Positions 26,831 through 35,366 are shown, numbered from the stretch's first letter. The stretch is DNA of 64,000 bases from an uncultured Lachnospiraceae bacterium (GCA_947566645.1 CANOKL010000006.1:1-64000), one strand, 5' to 3'. Notes: a model not told the origin generated them from the letters alone. A program made the numbers and translations.

Positions 26831-27448
26831 ATGAAAGTATTAATGATTAACGGAAGTCCTCATGCCGCCGGCAATACATACACGGCCCTGCATGAGATGG
26901 AAGAAACCTTTGCAAAGGAAGGCATTGAAACAGAGCTCGTACAAGTCGGGAATAAAGAGATCCGTGGCTGTATCGCCTGCTATTCCTGTGCAAAAAACGG
27001 AAAATGTGTCTTTGACGACATGGTAAACGAGCTTGCGCCAAAGTTCGAGGAATGCGACGGTCTGGTCATCGCCAGCCCGGTCTACTACGCATCTGCCAAC
27101 GCAACTCTCATCGCACTTCTTGACCGGTTATTCTACAGCACGCCGTTCAATAAGAGCATGAAGGTGGGCGCAAGCGTTGTTGCCGCAAGGCGCGGCGGAC
27201 TGTCTGCAACCTTTGATGAGCTGAACAAGTACTTTACCATTTCCGGAATGCCGGTTGCTTCCAGCCAGTACTGGAACAGCATTCACGGACGCACTCCGGG
27301 AGAGGCAGCCGCTGACGAAGAAGGCCTGCAGACCATGCGGACCCTTGCAAAAAACATGACATTTCTCATGAAGAGCATTGCGCTCGGAAAGGAAAAGTAC
27401 GGGCTGCCTGAAAAAGAGGATCCGGTAAGGACTAACTTCATCAAATAA
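26831..27448 (+). CDS. Flavodoxin-like FMN-binding NAD(P)H oxidoreductase (iron-sulfur flavoprotein type)
   Basis: 205-aa cytosolic flavoprotein. The N-terminal MINGSPHAAGNTY loop binds FMN phosphate, and ASPVYYASANATLIALLDR is the second flavin-contact segment. The cysteines in GCIACYSCAKNGKC resemble the compact cluster motif of iron-sulfur flavoproteins (CxxCxxC-type), so it may carry a 4Fe-4S cluster. It is probably a redox enzyme of anaerobic electron or quinone metabolism. It has an AAAAGGAG ribosome binding site. It ends three bases before repeat R1 copy 6. Confidence 0.87.
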   Translation: MKVLMINGSPHAAGNTYTALHEMEETFAKEGIETELVQVGNKEIRGCIACYSCAKNGKCVFDDMVNELAPKFEECDGLVIASPVYYASANATLIALLDRLFYSTPFNKSMKVGASVVAARRGGLSATFDELNKYFTISGMPVASSQYWNSIHGRTPGEAAADEEGLQTMRTLAKNMTFLMKSIALGKEKYGLPEKEDPVRTNFIK

Positions 27449-27450
27449 CG

Positions 27451-27492
27451 AATTTGGGACGGGGCATTTTTAAAAATGCCCCGTCCCAAATT
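27451..27492. repeat. R1 palindromic repeat, copy 6, plus an adjacent half copy
   Basis: Perfect 42-bp palindrome (AATTTGGGACGGGG, CATTTTT and mirror). It is followed at 27493-27510 by AAAATGCCCTGTCCCC, a degenerate right half that runs into the rseP stop. It lies between convergent genes. No further R1 copy is seen in the remaining 36 kb. Confidence 0.88.
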
Positions 27493-27510
27493 TAAAATGC
27501 CCTGTCCCCA

Positions 27511-28542
27511 TTAAAAGAAGACGCGCCTGATATCGTTGAACATGACGAATACCATGAGTGCCATGAGCAGCGCGATTCCGATCATGTGTACATATCCTTC
27601 CTTCTCCGGCGGAACCCGTTTTCTTCTCACTGCCTCGATGAAGAGGAATACAAGTCTTCCTCCGTCCAGTGCCGGGAGGGGGAGAAGGTTCATAACTCCC
27701 AGGTTTGCGGACAGGAAGATTGCGATGTTGATCATCTGTACAATGACTGCGAATCCTCCGTAGGATTTACTTTCTTTATATGTGTCATCTACCATATCCA
27801 CAATTCCAACAGGTCCTGACATCTGATTGAGTCCCACTTTTCCGGAGACAAGCATCTTAAGGCTCTCCAGGGTGGTGCTGATCCAGTATTTCACCTCATA
27901 GAGGCCATACTGGAGGGCACGGAAAATGTTTGCTTTTGTATAGCCGGCTGAACCGATCCCCAGGCGGTAATAGTTCAGCTCCTTGTCTAATTCAGGAGTA
28001 ATGACAGCGGTTTTATCTTCTCCCTTGTGGCGGAATGTAATCTCTGTGGTCTCCCCCTGATGGAACTGGTTATAGACGGAGATCTCCCGGAAGATATGGA
28101 TTCTCTTTCCGCCCAGACGGATGATGGTATCGCCTTCTTCTATGCCTGCTTCGGCTGCCGGAGAGCCTTCTACGACTGTTCCTGCCACGGGTGTATCGTA
28201 GCCGATCATCATGATAAGCATCGCGGCAAATACAAATGCCAGTATAAAGTTAAATACCGGGCCTGCTGCAATGACCGAAATTCTTGACCACACAGATTTG
28301 TTATTGAAATTACCAGGGGAGTCTGTTGCCTCCTCGTCCTCTCCCATTGCGCAGAAGCCTCCGATGGGGAACAGGTGGACCGCATACTTTGTCCCTTTGT
28401 ATTCTCTGGAATAGATGGTCGGTCCCATGCCGATAGCAAATTCCTCTACATCAATCCCGTTTTTCTTTGCCAGCGCAAAATGTCCCAGTTCATGGAAAAA
28501 TACAATGAAGCTAAATATAATAACTGCTAATATAATACCCAA
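27511..28542 (-). CDS. rseP: Site-2 zinc metalloprotease RseP
   Basis: 343-aa intramembrane protease. HELGHF near residue 19 supplies the zinc ligands and catalytic Glu. A PDZ domain (about 115-195) contains GSPAAEAGIEEGDTIIRLGGKRI. The C-terminal LPLPALDGGRL is the third ligand motif (Asp). It cleaves membrane-bound anti-sigma factors and signal-peptide remnants. It is the last gene of the pyrH-frr-uppS-cdsA-dxr-rseP series, 8 bases after dxr, an order common in Firmicutes. Confidence 0.95.
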   Translation of the reverse strand: MGIILAVIIFSFIVFFHELGHFALAKKNGIDVEEFAIGMGPTIYSREYKGTKYAVHLFPIGGFCAMGEDEEATDSPGNFNNKSVWSRISVIAAGPVFNFILAFVFAAMLIMMIGYDTPVAGTVVEGSPAAEAGIEEGDTIIRLGGKRIHIFREISVYNQFHQGETTEITFRHKGEDKTAVITPELDKELNYYRLGIGSAGYTKANIFRALQYGLYEVKYWISTTLESLKMLVSGKVGLNQMSGPVGIVDMVDDTYKESKSYGGFAVIVQMINIAIFLSANLGVMNLLPLPALDGGRLVFLFIEAVRRKRVPPEKEGYVHMIGIALLMALMVFVMFNDIRRVFF

Positions 28543-28550
28543 TTTGTTTT

Positions 28551-29693
28551 TTACCTCCTGCTTTCAATCCGTTCGTAAACCTCTGCCTCCGCTTCCAGAA
28601 TCTCCTGAAGCGTTGGATTTTCTTTATTTTTGTGTGCCCTCATACAGTCCTCGATAATCTGTGTGATTTCAAGATATTTGATCTCACGGTCCAGAAACAT
28701 TTTTACCGCCAGTTCATTTGCCGCATTAAATACAGTGGGAAGAGTTCCTTCCGCGCGTCCTGCCTCGTAGGCCAGGGCCAGGGCATAGAAGGTATCCATG
28801 TCTGGCTCCTCGAAATCCAGTCTTCCCAGCTTCCAGAAGTCCAGCCGTTCCCCCGGCAGATATCTCCTCTCCGGATAATAAAGTGCGTACTGGATCGGAA
28901 GCTTCATGTCCGGTGTCCCAAGCTGTGCCATCACTGCCCCGTCCACATATTCCACCATTGAATGAATGATGCTCTGAGGCTGGATTACCACCTGAATCTG
29001 ATCCATCTTTACATCAAACAGCCATCTTGCCTCCATAACCTCAAGACCTTTATTTACCATTGTGGAAGAATCAATTGTAATCTTTCTTCCCATAGACCAG
29101 TTAGGATGCTTCAGGGCGTCCTCTACCTGAATGTCAAGGAGGTCTTCCTCCTTCTTTCCCCTGAACGGTCCCCCGGATGCAGTCAGCAGAATCTTTTTTA
29201 CTGCTTTTCCATCATTTCCTCTGAGAGACTGGAAAATCGCACTGTGCTCGCTGTCCACCGGAAGAATCGAGACATTCTTTTCTCTTGCAAGAGGCATAAT
29301 GATATGGCCTGCTGTCACAAGCGTCTCCTTATTGGCAAGGGCAATATCTTTTCCTGCCCGGATGGCTTCTATGGTCGGCCGGATCCCGATCATCCCTACA
29401 ATCGCCGTCACCAGTATATCTGTCTCGTGTATTACCGCCAGTTCTGTCAGTCCTTCCATCCCTGAGACTACCCGGGTGTCAAGATCTGCGATTCTAAGCC
29501 GCAGCTCCTTTGCCTTCTCTTCATTCCAGACTGCCGCAAGCTTTGGCCGGAATTCACGAATCTGCTCCTCTAACCGTGTAATATTACTTCCTGCCGAAAG
29601 TCCAAGCACCCTGATATCCTGATTTTCCCTGACAACCTCCAGTGTCTGAGTACCGATTGAACCAGTAGAACCTAATATTGCTATATTCTTCAT
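28551..29693 (-). CDS. dxr: 1-deoxy-D-xylulose-5-phosphate reductoisomerase
   Basis: 380 aa. It catalyses the NADPH-dependent second step of the MEP isoprenoid pathway. The NADPH motif GSTGSIGTQTL is at residues 7-17. LPVDSEHSAIFQ with the metal-binding D-S-E, the LTASGGPF flexible loop, and the NKGLE motif are all present. I start at 29693 because AGAGAGG lies five bases upstream; the ATG five codons earlier has no such site. Products feed the adjacent uppS. Confidence 0.95.
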   Translation of the reverse strand: MKNIAILGSTGSIGTQTLEVVRENQDIRVLGLSAGSNITRLEEQIREFRPKLAAVWNEEKAKELRLRIADLDTRVVSGMEGLTELAVIHETDILVTAIVGMIGIRPTIEAIRAGKDIALANKETLVTAGHIIMPLAREKNVSILPVDSEHSAIFQSLRGNDGKAVKKILLTASGGPFRGKKEEDLLDIQVEDALKHPNWSMGRKITIDSSTMVNKGLEVMEARWLFDVKMDQIQVVIQPQSIIHSMVEYVDGAVMAQLGTPDMKLPIQYALYYPERRYLPGERLDFWKLGRLDFEEPDMDTFYALALAYEAGRAEGTLPTVFNAANELAVKMFLDREIKYLEITQIIEDCMRAHKNKENPTLQEILEAEAEVYERIESRR

Positions 29694-29811
29694 AATTACC
29701 TCTCTCATTGTAATAACCCTGCAAAAAGCTGCCGGGAAGCCGCTATGCTCTATCCATAAGAATCAAATCTTTGCTTTTACAATCTATGCCTGATAAATGT
29801 CCCATATGTGT

Positions 29812-29850
29812 AACTGTTCAGCAGAGCCGGATTTTTGCATGTGGCTACAG
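29812..29850. repeat. R2 fragment after cdsA
   Basis: Contains GTAACTGTTCAGCAG and GGATTTTTGCATG, the two conserved blocks of R2, in compact form. The cdsA TAG (29845-29847) lies at its edge. The remaining spacer to dxr (29700-29811) holds nothing I recognise. Confidence 0.5.
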
Positions 29851-30648
29851 GGTGCCTGTAAGCCAGGACGCAAGGTAGTAAATTACCGGCGCTGTGAAGA
29901 TGACGCTGTCAAACCGGTCAAGCACTCCCCCGTGTCCCGGAATCAGCTTCCCGTAATCCTTGATCTCATAGTTTCTTTTAATAGCAGATGCCGCCAGATC
30001 TCCCACCTGGGAGATCATACCGCCAACACCGCAGATCAATGCATGGTGGAGCGGATTTGCAGATGCACCGGAAAAACGGTTCATGAGAACTGCAAATAAA
30101 AACCCGAGAAGAGCCGCCCCGGCAATACCGCCAATACCGCCCTCCACAGATTTTTTCGGGCTCAGCTTTGGCGCCATCTTGTGCTTTCCGAGCAGCATGC
30201 CCACACAGTACGCACAGGTATCACATCCCCAGGAGCTTAGGAAAATCAGCCATACAACAATACCGCCATCCGTCAGCACACGCGTCTGATACACATAAGA
30301 AAGCATTACCGCCACATAAAAAAAACCGAAAAATATGGTTGTTACCTGCTCCGAACGAAAGGCGGGAAAGGAAAACACATAGGCTCCCATCAGCACTACA
30401 AGAAAGAAAATGGTGAGAGCCATCATGTAATCTGTGTTCCCTGTCAGAATCAGCACATAATATCCAACTGCAGCAACATAACCCACAATGCCCAGATTAT
30501 TTGCCGCCCCCACCACCTTATAGAGCTCATTCAGTCCGATCAGGCTTAATAGCGCCAGTACAGCAAGCAAAAGATAACCGCCATATCCAACTGTTCCGAT
30601 CAGCACAATCACAAGCACAATTCCGCTCAGTAATCTGGTCTTAAACAT
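29845..30648 (-). CDS. cdsA: Phosphatidate cytidylyltransferase
   Basis: 267-aa membrane enzyme making CDP-diacylglycerol from CTP and phosphatidate for phospholipid synthesis. Eight or so membrane segments are visible. The family signature SAIKRNYEIKDYGKLIPGHGG followed by LDRFDS is present near the C-terminus, including the conserved Lys-Asp and GHGGxxDRxD metal-site residues. It overlaps uppS by eight bases, indicating coupled translation. Confidence 0.95.
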   Translation of the reverse strand: MFKTRLLSGIVLVIVLIGTVGYGGYLLLAVLALLSLIGLNELYKVVGAANNLGIVGYVAAVGYYVLILTGNTDYMMALTIFFLVVLMGAYVFSFPAFRSEQVTTIFFGFFYVAVMLSYVYQTRVLTDGGIVVWLIFLSSWGCDTCAYCVGMLLGKHKMAPKLSPKKSVEGGIGGIAGAALLGFLFAVLMNRFSGASANPLHHALICGVGGMISQVGDLAASAIKRNYEIKDYGKLIPGHGGVLDRFDSVIFTAPVIYYLASWLTGTL

Positions 30649-31357
30649 TCTGCTCCTCCTTCACACCGCCGAAGCGCCTGTCTCTTGCATTATAATGCTC
30701 AATGGCACGTACAAGCTCTTCCTTTGTAAAATCCGGCCATGGCACGTCTGTAAAATAGAATTCGGTGTAGGCAAGCTGCCATAGCAGATAATTGGAAAGC
30801 CTCTGCTCCCCGCTGGTCCTGATTAAAAGATCCGGATCCGGTATATCATGTGTATCAAGATAGCGCTCAATGCATCTCTCATCAATCTCGTCCGGATCTA
30901 GTCTTCCTTCTTTCACATCCCTTGACAGATGTCTGACCGCACGCACAAGTTCATCCCTGCTTCCGTAATTAATGGCAATCTGAAAATTAAGCCCTCCGTT
31001 TCCCTTTGTTGCTTCTTCAAGCTCCGCAATCCTGCTCCGGATATCCGCATCCAGCTTTGAGATATCCCCGATGACACGGATCTTCATATCATTTTTTGCC
31101 GCTGTTTTAAGGCAGGTCTTCATATAATTGCGCAGAAGCTTCATGAGTGCATCTACCTCATCCTTCGGCCGGCTCCAGTTCTCCGTGGAAAATGCGTATA
31201 CCGTCAGATACTTTACTCCCATGCGGAAGGCATCCTCGCAGATCCGTTCCACATTCTTGCTTCCCTGTGCATGCCCGTAATTGCGCGGCATTCCCTTTGA
31301 TTTCGCCCAGCGTCCGTTGCCGTCCAGTATAATTGCAACATGCTGTGGTATATTCAT
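30641..31357 (-). CDS. uppS: Undecaprenyl diphosphate synthase (isoprenyl transferase)
   Basis: 238-aa cis-prenyltransferase that builds the C55 carrier lipid for cell-wall synthesis. The HVAIILDGNGRWAKSKG segment holds the catalytic Asp of the DGNGRWA motif; SxEN (STENWSRP) and RTSGEQRLSNYLLWQLAYTE are also intact. The start at 31357 has AAGGAG eight bases upstream; a longer frame to 31441 reads through an intergenic hairpin and is rejected. Confidence 0.95.
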   Translation of the reverse strand: MNIPQHVAIILDGNGRWAKSKGMPRNYGHAQGSKNVERICEDAFRMGVKYLTVYAFSTENWSRPKDEVDALMKLLRNYMKTCLKTAAKNDMKIRVIGDISKLDADIRSRIAELEEATKGNGGLNFQIAINYGSRDELVRAVRHLSRDVKEGRLDPDEIDERCIERYLDTHDIPDPDLLIRTSGEQRLSNYLLWQLAYTEFYFTDVPWPDFTKEELVRAIEHYNARDRRFGGVKEEQNV

Positions 31358-31387
31358 AATAACAGCTCCTTCCATATAAGACAATGC

Positions 31388-31437
31388 ACTCCCGGAAAAT
31401 CCTCTGTCCCTGCCTTCACGGCTGATTTTCCGGGAGT
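31388..31437. other. Perfect 14-bp hairpin between frr and uppS
   Basis: ACTCCCGGAAAATC (31388-31401) and its exact complement (31424-31437) with a 22-base loop. No T-run follows on the minus strand. Its place inside a co-directional operon suggests an RNA processing or stability element or a decayed repeat, not a full terminator. Confidence 0.6.
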
Positions 31438-31447
31438 ACATATCTGT

Positions 31448-31999
31448 TTATACCGTCATTACTTCCTTTGACTTTGACTCTACGGTCTTGTCAACCTCTT
31501 TTACAAACTTATCCGTAAGCTTCTGAAGATCATCGGTCATATCCTTAATCTCATCCTCTGATACATCCGTACCCTTTAGCTTTTTAAAGGTATCATTGCC
31601 GTCGCGGCGAATGTTGCGGACAGCTACCTTTGCCGCCTCTCCCTTCTTCTTTACATCCTTTACAAGGTCTTTTCTGCGCTCTTCTGTAAGCTCCGGAAAT
31701 ACAAGACGGATGCAGGAGCCGTCATTGGTGGGATTGATGCCAAGATCAGATACCTGGATTGCCTTTTCAATCACCTTAAGCATGTTCTTCTCCCATGGCT
31801 GGATCTGAATCATGCGCGGATCCGGAACTGCCACATTCGCCACCTGCTGAATCGGCGTAGGGGTCCCGTAATAGTCTACCATAATTCTGTTCAGGACATT
31901 CGGATTGGCACGCCCTGCACGGATTGTCCCCAGCTCATCCACCAGATTCGCGATTGTCTTCTCCATCTTTGTCTCGTATACTTTAAGCCTTTCATTCAT
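31448..31999 (-). CDS. frr: Ribosome recycling factor
   Basis: 183-aa two-domain protein that splits post-termination ribosomes with EF-G. The family segments GTIRAGRANPNVLNRIMVDYYG and IQPWEKNMLKVIEKAI are present, along with the C-terminal coiled-coil helices (EERRKDLVKDVKKKGEAAKVAVRNIRRD). Length is standard. It lies 18 bases after pyrH. Confidence 0.97.
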   Translation of the reverse strand: MNERLKVYETKMEKTIANLVDELGTIRAGRANPNVLNRIMVDYYGTPTPIQQVANVAVPDPRMIQIQPWEKNMLKVIEKAIQVSDLGINPTNDGSCIRLVFPELTEERRKDLVKDVKKKGEAAKVAVRNIRRDGNDTFKKLKGTDVSEDEIKDMTDDLQKLTDKFVKEVDKTVESKSKEVMTV

Positions 32000-32017
32000 A
32001 ATCTGTCTCCTCCTTAT

Positions 32018-32713
32018 CTATACAGTCACTCTGGTTCCTGTAAATGTTCCTGTCATTGTCTCAATAATACTGTTCTCTTCATTCAGACCGAATACAAGCA
32101 TCGGCATCTTATTTTCCAGACACATGATTGACGCGGTAAGGTCAACTGCCTGAAGCTTTTTGTCAATAATCTCCTGAATGGAAATCTCGTCATATTTTAC
32201 TGCTTCCGGATTCACCTTTGGATCACTGTCATAAATACCGTCAATTGCCTTTGCCAGCAGCATGGCATCTGCTTCAATCTCTATTGCGCGGAGAACTGCT
32301 CCTGTGTCTGTGGAAAAATACGGATGCCCGGTTCCTCCTGCAAAAAAGATAACCTTTCCTTCTTCTAGCGCCGTAAGTGCTTTATCCTTGGAAAACAGGG
32401 TGGTAAATGCCCCGCAGACAAATGGGGTGAATACCTCTGTCTTCATTCCTGCATACCGGAAAATGTCGGATACGTAAATACAGTTCATAACTGTTGCCAG
32501 CATCCCGATCTGATCCGCCTTCACCCGGTCAATGGTCTCGCTTGTCCTGCCCCGCCAGAAGTTGCCGCCGCCGGTAACCACTGCTACCTGAATGCCGCTG
32601 TCTGCCAGTGCCTTTACCTGCTTTGCAACCCCCATGCAGGTTGCCTCGTCAAAGCCAGTCCCTTTGCTGCCTGCAAGGGCTTCGCCGCTGAGCTTAAGTA
32701 ATACTCTTTTCAT
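32018..32713 (-). CDS. pyrH: UMP kinase
   Basis: 231-aa amino-acid-kinase-fold enzyme converting UMP to UDP. KLSGEALAG near the N-terminus binds phosphates, VVTGGGNFWRGR is the glycine loop, and GGTGHPYFSTDTGAVLRA binds UMP and ATP. It is first in the operon with frr, uppS, cdsA, dxr and rseP. GAAGGAG precedes the ATG. Confidence 0.97.
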   Translation of the reverse strand: MKRVLLKLSGEALAGSKGTGFDEATCMGVAKQVKALADSGIQVAVVTGGGNFWRGRTSETIDRVKADQIGMLATVMNCIYVSDIFRYAGMKTEVFTPFVCGAFTTLFSKDKALTALEEGKVIFFAGGTGHPYFSTDTGAVLRAIEIEADAMLLAKAIDGIYDSDPKVNPEAVKYDEISIQEIIDKKLQAVDLTASIMCLENKMPMLVFGLNEENSIIETMTGTFTGTRVTV

Positions 32714-32732
32714 AGTTTTTGTACTCCTTCAC

Positions 32733-32754
32733 ATACTTATAGATAAGTATAGCA
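32733..32754 (-). promoter_or_regulatory. Extended -10 promoter of the pyrH operon with an overlapping dyad
   Basis: On the minus strand TGCTATACT (TATACT at 32746-32751) is an extended -10 element; no good -35 is seen. ATACTTAT-AG-ATAAGTAT (32733-32750) is a perfect 8-bp dyad covering the -10 and the likely start site. It is a plausible repressor site. Confidence 0.45.
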
Positions 32755-32834
32755 CAGGAACAGCAAAAATGGAATATGGATGTTTATTTTTTCTGCTTGT
32801 TGTCTCTCATTTTGGGGGAGGATGTGAGGAGGAC

Positions 32835-33015
32835 GCAGACAGGGGAAACGGGGTATTCCATTCAAACGGGGCAAAATTCCGATGAACTAACCGTTAACTC
32901 TGACTAAGGCATTCGGGAGAGCCCTCATGCCTAAGTCGCCGTAAACGGTGGATTTCATCTCCATAAAAAACGCCCCTGATTGTTTTCATCGGAATACCCC
33001 GTTTCCCCTGTCTGC
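32835..33015. repeat. 181-bp inverted-repeat element with nested hairpins
   Basis: Terminal arms of 25 bp (GCAGACAGGGGAAACGGGG plus TATTCC, at 32835-32859 and 32991-33015) are perfect inverted copies. Inside lie ACCGTT/AACGGT (32890, 32944) and GACTAAGGCAT/ATGCCTAAGTC (32902, 32927; one mismatch). No open frame longer than chance and no visible target duplication. MITE-like or a structured RNA. The remainder of the spacer to 33315 shows nothing I can name. Confidence 0.75.
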
Positions 33016-33315
33016 TGTATCCTGGCAATTGCTAAATGATATATCAGGTGGAAGATGACGGTATACAGGCAGAAAAATGTGAGTAGGCTGGGGGTGCTGA
33101 CAGCGAACACATTGTGTATGAATCAATGATTCCAGTGCAGTAAGATTATTTAGCATCTGAGCCCTGGTACAGCATTGCATAATTAACAGCGAATAATGTG
33201 CTTGATATCTGCGTCAGATGTGCGGCTACAAGCCACCGCTACGCCTCATTCCTCCGCCTTGCAGGCTGAAAATTTATCCTGCGCGAGAATGTACCGGTAA
33301 TTAGTGTGGGTTATA

Positions 33316-35349
33316 CTAGTTCGTTACAACGTGCCAGGTGCCGCTTCTGCGGGAGCCCTGGCGGATTATGTGGTTGTTTTTCTTCAAGGACTGCAGTGTC
33401 CGTTCTACTGTCCGTTTGGCGATTCCGGTCTGCTGGCTGATCTTGTCGGTGGAGACTGCCGGCTGTGCGGCAAGGACAGCCAGTACTTTTTTCTCGTTGT
33501 CGGTTAATTCGGCTGCTGTCTTTTTTTCATTATTGATTTCTGCTTTTTTCTCGTGGGTATGCTGCTCTCCAGTGCTTTCCTTGTTTTCTTTTGCAATTTT
33601 CTTGTTATTCTCTGTGGTCATTGTCCGGGAGGCGTCCGGATCACTGGTTTCTTTTTCCATGGTTATTGTCCGGGAGGCGTCCGGATTACTGGTTTCTTTT
33701 TCCATGGTTATTGTCCGGGAGGCGTCCGGATTACTGGTTTCTTTTTCTATGGTCATTGTCCGGGGTGGCTCCTGATTACTGGTTTCTTTTTCTATGGCTA
33801 TTGTCCCGGGTGGCTCCCGATTACTGATTTCTTTTTCTGTGATCATTGTCCGGGGTGGCTCCTGATTATTTTTTTCTTTTTTTGTGGGGCTGTCCGGGTT
33901 ATTTTTTGCAGGTTTTTGGATAGGGTCTGGTGTACGGGTTTCTTTTTTGGTTTTTTCAGGGGTTTCTGTGTTATTCTGGGGCGGTTTGGTTTCTGTTGTT
34001 GTGTCTGGGGCCGGGAAGGGGCGGCTTTCCGGGTAATTTAGGTTTTTGAGGGTCAGGGTGAACTGACCGTGGTCGGAGTAGCAGGAGGGGGATTTTTCAG
34101 GAGTATACCGGAGAGCTTTCTGGCAGTCTGACTGTATTTTTGCAAGTCCTGTTCCTTCCTGGTCCATATAGCCGATCTGGGTGAGGATTCCGGCTATGAC
34201 CGGGTTACGCACAGAGGGCAGGACGATACCGGGGGGCTTGTCCTGAATCTGGCTGCCGTCTGCCATTCCTCCGGGAGAGGATATGGTGAGGCGGTTGTCA
34301 TAGATGTCTATGCGGATCTCGCTTTTGGTTCTTAAGTAGTCCCGGTGTGCCAGGGCATTTATCATTCCTTCAAATATGCTTCTGTCTGGGTAGTCTGGCA
34401 GCGGGGTCTTTTTACCGTCTGCCTCTTCCCACTGTATTTTCATATGTTCCTTTATGAAGGCGATTCCTTTGTTAAGGAGTGTAAACAGATTTCCTTTGTA
34501 CCTGGCACCAGCCAGAATGCCCTTTCTGCCGCCGGAACGGTCAAGTCCTTTCCATCGGATGCAGCGCAGACCGGGAAGGCTGTCGGGGATGGCATGTGCC
34601 CCAGACTGGCCTGGCTGTGTTCTGCATGCCTTGTCAGATTGAGCCGGTTGTGTTCTGCGTGCCTTGTCAGATTGAGCTAGCTGTGTTCTGCATGCCTTGT
34701 CAGATTGGACTGGTTGCGTACTGCATGGCCTGGCAGAAGGAACTGGCAGAGTGCCGCATGGCGCGCCTGGGTGGCCTGACGGGATCTTGAAATCTGCGGT
34801 GTCTGCAAAGAGCAGGCCTGCGAAAGTGAGTCTGTTATTTTTTATCAGGCCCAGGGTTTCCAGACTGGCCTTTGGCAGAATGTTTCCTGTCCACTCCTGA
34901 TAGCATATGCCTAGCTCTGCGAAGGTGGTTCCTTCTGCGGGATAATCGGTCTCCCGGGCATCACAGGTGATATCCTCCGCTTTTAGGAGAAGCTTCTTAA
35001 GCTCCTCTGTCCCGGCGGGGATGTTTTCTTTTCCTGACCGGATATATGCTCCCCGCTTTCTGTCAGTGATGTAATAATAGGGCGGCTCTTTGCCGGGAGA
35101 CACCTCTAAAAGCAGAAGTTCTTTGCCGTTCTTTTGTTTTCGCGGCTTTAGAACGGTCTGCGGAAGAGGAACGATGCATTCTTCAATTTTTGACCGGATC
35201 ATCTCCAACGCAGCCTCCATATTCTGTGCCCCTGCAACGGTTCCATCGTCTGCCGTTCCAAATACCAGTACGCCTCCTGTCCCATTTGCGAACGCACTTA
35301 CACTTTTCAGCCAGTTTTCCACTACTGTCTGTCTCCCTTCCTTGTCCAA
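33316..35349 (-). CDS. Schlafen/AlbA_2-type DNA-binding protein with a winged-helix end and two tandem-repeat arrays; 5' end damaged
   Basis: 677 codons. Residues 15-130 match the AlbA_2 domain (SVSAFANGTGGVLVFGTADDG, then KRGAYIRSG). About 300-430 is the RecG-like/HATPase-type region (FEGMINALAHRDYL, DNRLTISSPGGM, NPVIAGILTQIGYMDQEGTGLAKI). The C-terminal winged helix (about 610-670) has ISQQTGIAKRTVERTLQSL. Eleven-residue QSDKACRTQ repeats (34616-34747) sit between the first two parts, and 15-residue EKETSNPDASRTITM repeats (33620-33889) precede the winged helix. The only start is TTG at 35349 without a ribosome binding site. The glutamate-containing N-terminal strand of AlbA_2 is missing, and the frame is closed upstream by a TGA inside an R2 fragment. 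It may be a pseudogene. Confidence 0.7.
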   Translation of the reverse strand: MDKEGRQTVVENWLKSVSAFANGTGGVLVFGTADDGTVAGAQNMEAALEMIRSKIEECIVPLPQTVLKPRKQKNGKELLLLEVSPGKEPPYYYITDRKRGAYIRSGKENIPAGTEELKKLLLKAEDITCDARETDYPAEGTTFAELGICYQEWTGNILPKASLETLGLIKNNRLTFAGLLFADTADFKIPSGHPGAPCGTLPVPSARPCSTQPVQSDKACRTQLAQSDKARRTQPAQSDKACRTQPGQSGAHAIPDSLPGLRCIRWKGLDRSGGRKGILAGARYKGNLFTLLNKGIAFIKEHMKIQWEEADGKKTPLPDYPDRSIFEGMINALAHRDYLRTKSEIRIDIYDNRLTISSPGGMADGSQIQDKPPGIVLPSVRNPVIAGILTQIGYMDQEGTGLAKIQSDCQKALRYTPEKSPSCYSDHGQFTLTLKNLNYPESRPFPAPDTTTETKPPQNNTETPEKTKKETRTPDPIQKPAKNNPDSPTKKEKNNQEPPRTMITEKEISNREPPGTIAIEKETSNQEPPRTMTIEKETSNPDASRTITMEKETSNPDASRTITMEKETSDPDASRTMTTENNKKIAKENKESTGEQHTHEKKAEINNEKKTAAELTDNEKKVLAVLAAQPAVSTDKISQQTGIAKRTVERTLQSLKKNNHIIRQGSRRSGTWHVVTN
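33620..33889 (-). repeat. Six 45-bp in-frame tandem repeats
   Basis: Six units of exactly 45 bp, each beginning ATTGTCC on the plus strand. They encode 15-residue repeats of the type EKETSNPDASRTITM. Units 1-3 are nearly identical and 4-6 diverged, giving a disordered linker before the winged helix. Confidence 0.9.
34616..34747 (-). repeat. Four 33-bp in-frame tandem repeats
   Basis: Four units of 33 bp, encoding QSDKACRTQLA-like 11-residue repeats within the AlbA_2/Schlafen-like protein. The first three are nearly identical. Confidence 0.85.
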
Positions 35350-35366
35350 TTGACTATGTAATTGCC

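Noticed and set aside
32986..33180. 64-codon minus-strand frame near the 181-bp inverted-repeat element
   Set aside because: It runs through the inverted arm, has no ribosome site, and its end mirrors a plus-strand frame through the opposite arm.
33620..33889. 45-bp repeats as a CRISPR array
   Set aside because: Units abut directly with no spacers, keep one reading frame of the AlbA_2-type protein, and have no cas genes nearby.
33553..34041. Long plus-strand frames opposite the AlbA_2-type gene
   Set aside because: They are mirror readings of the tandem repeats and show W/F/G-rich low complexity without a start signal.
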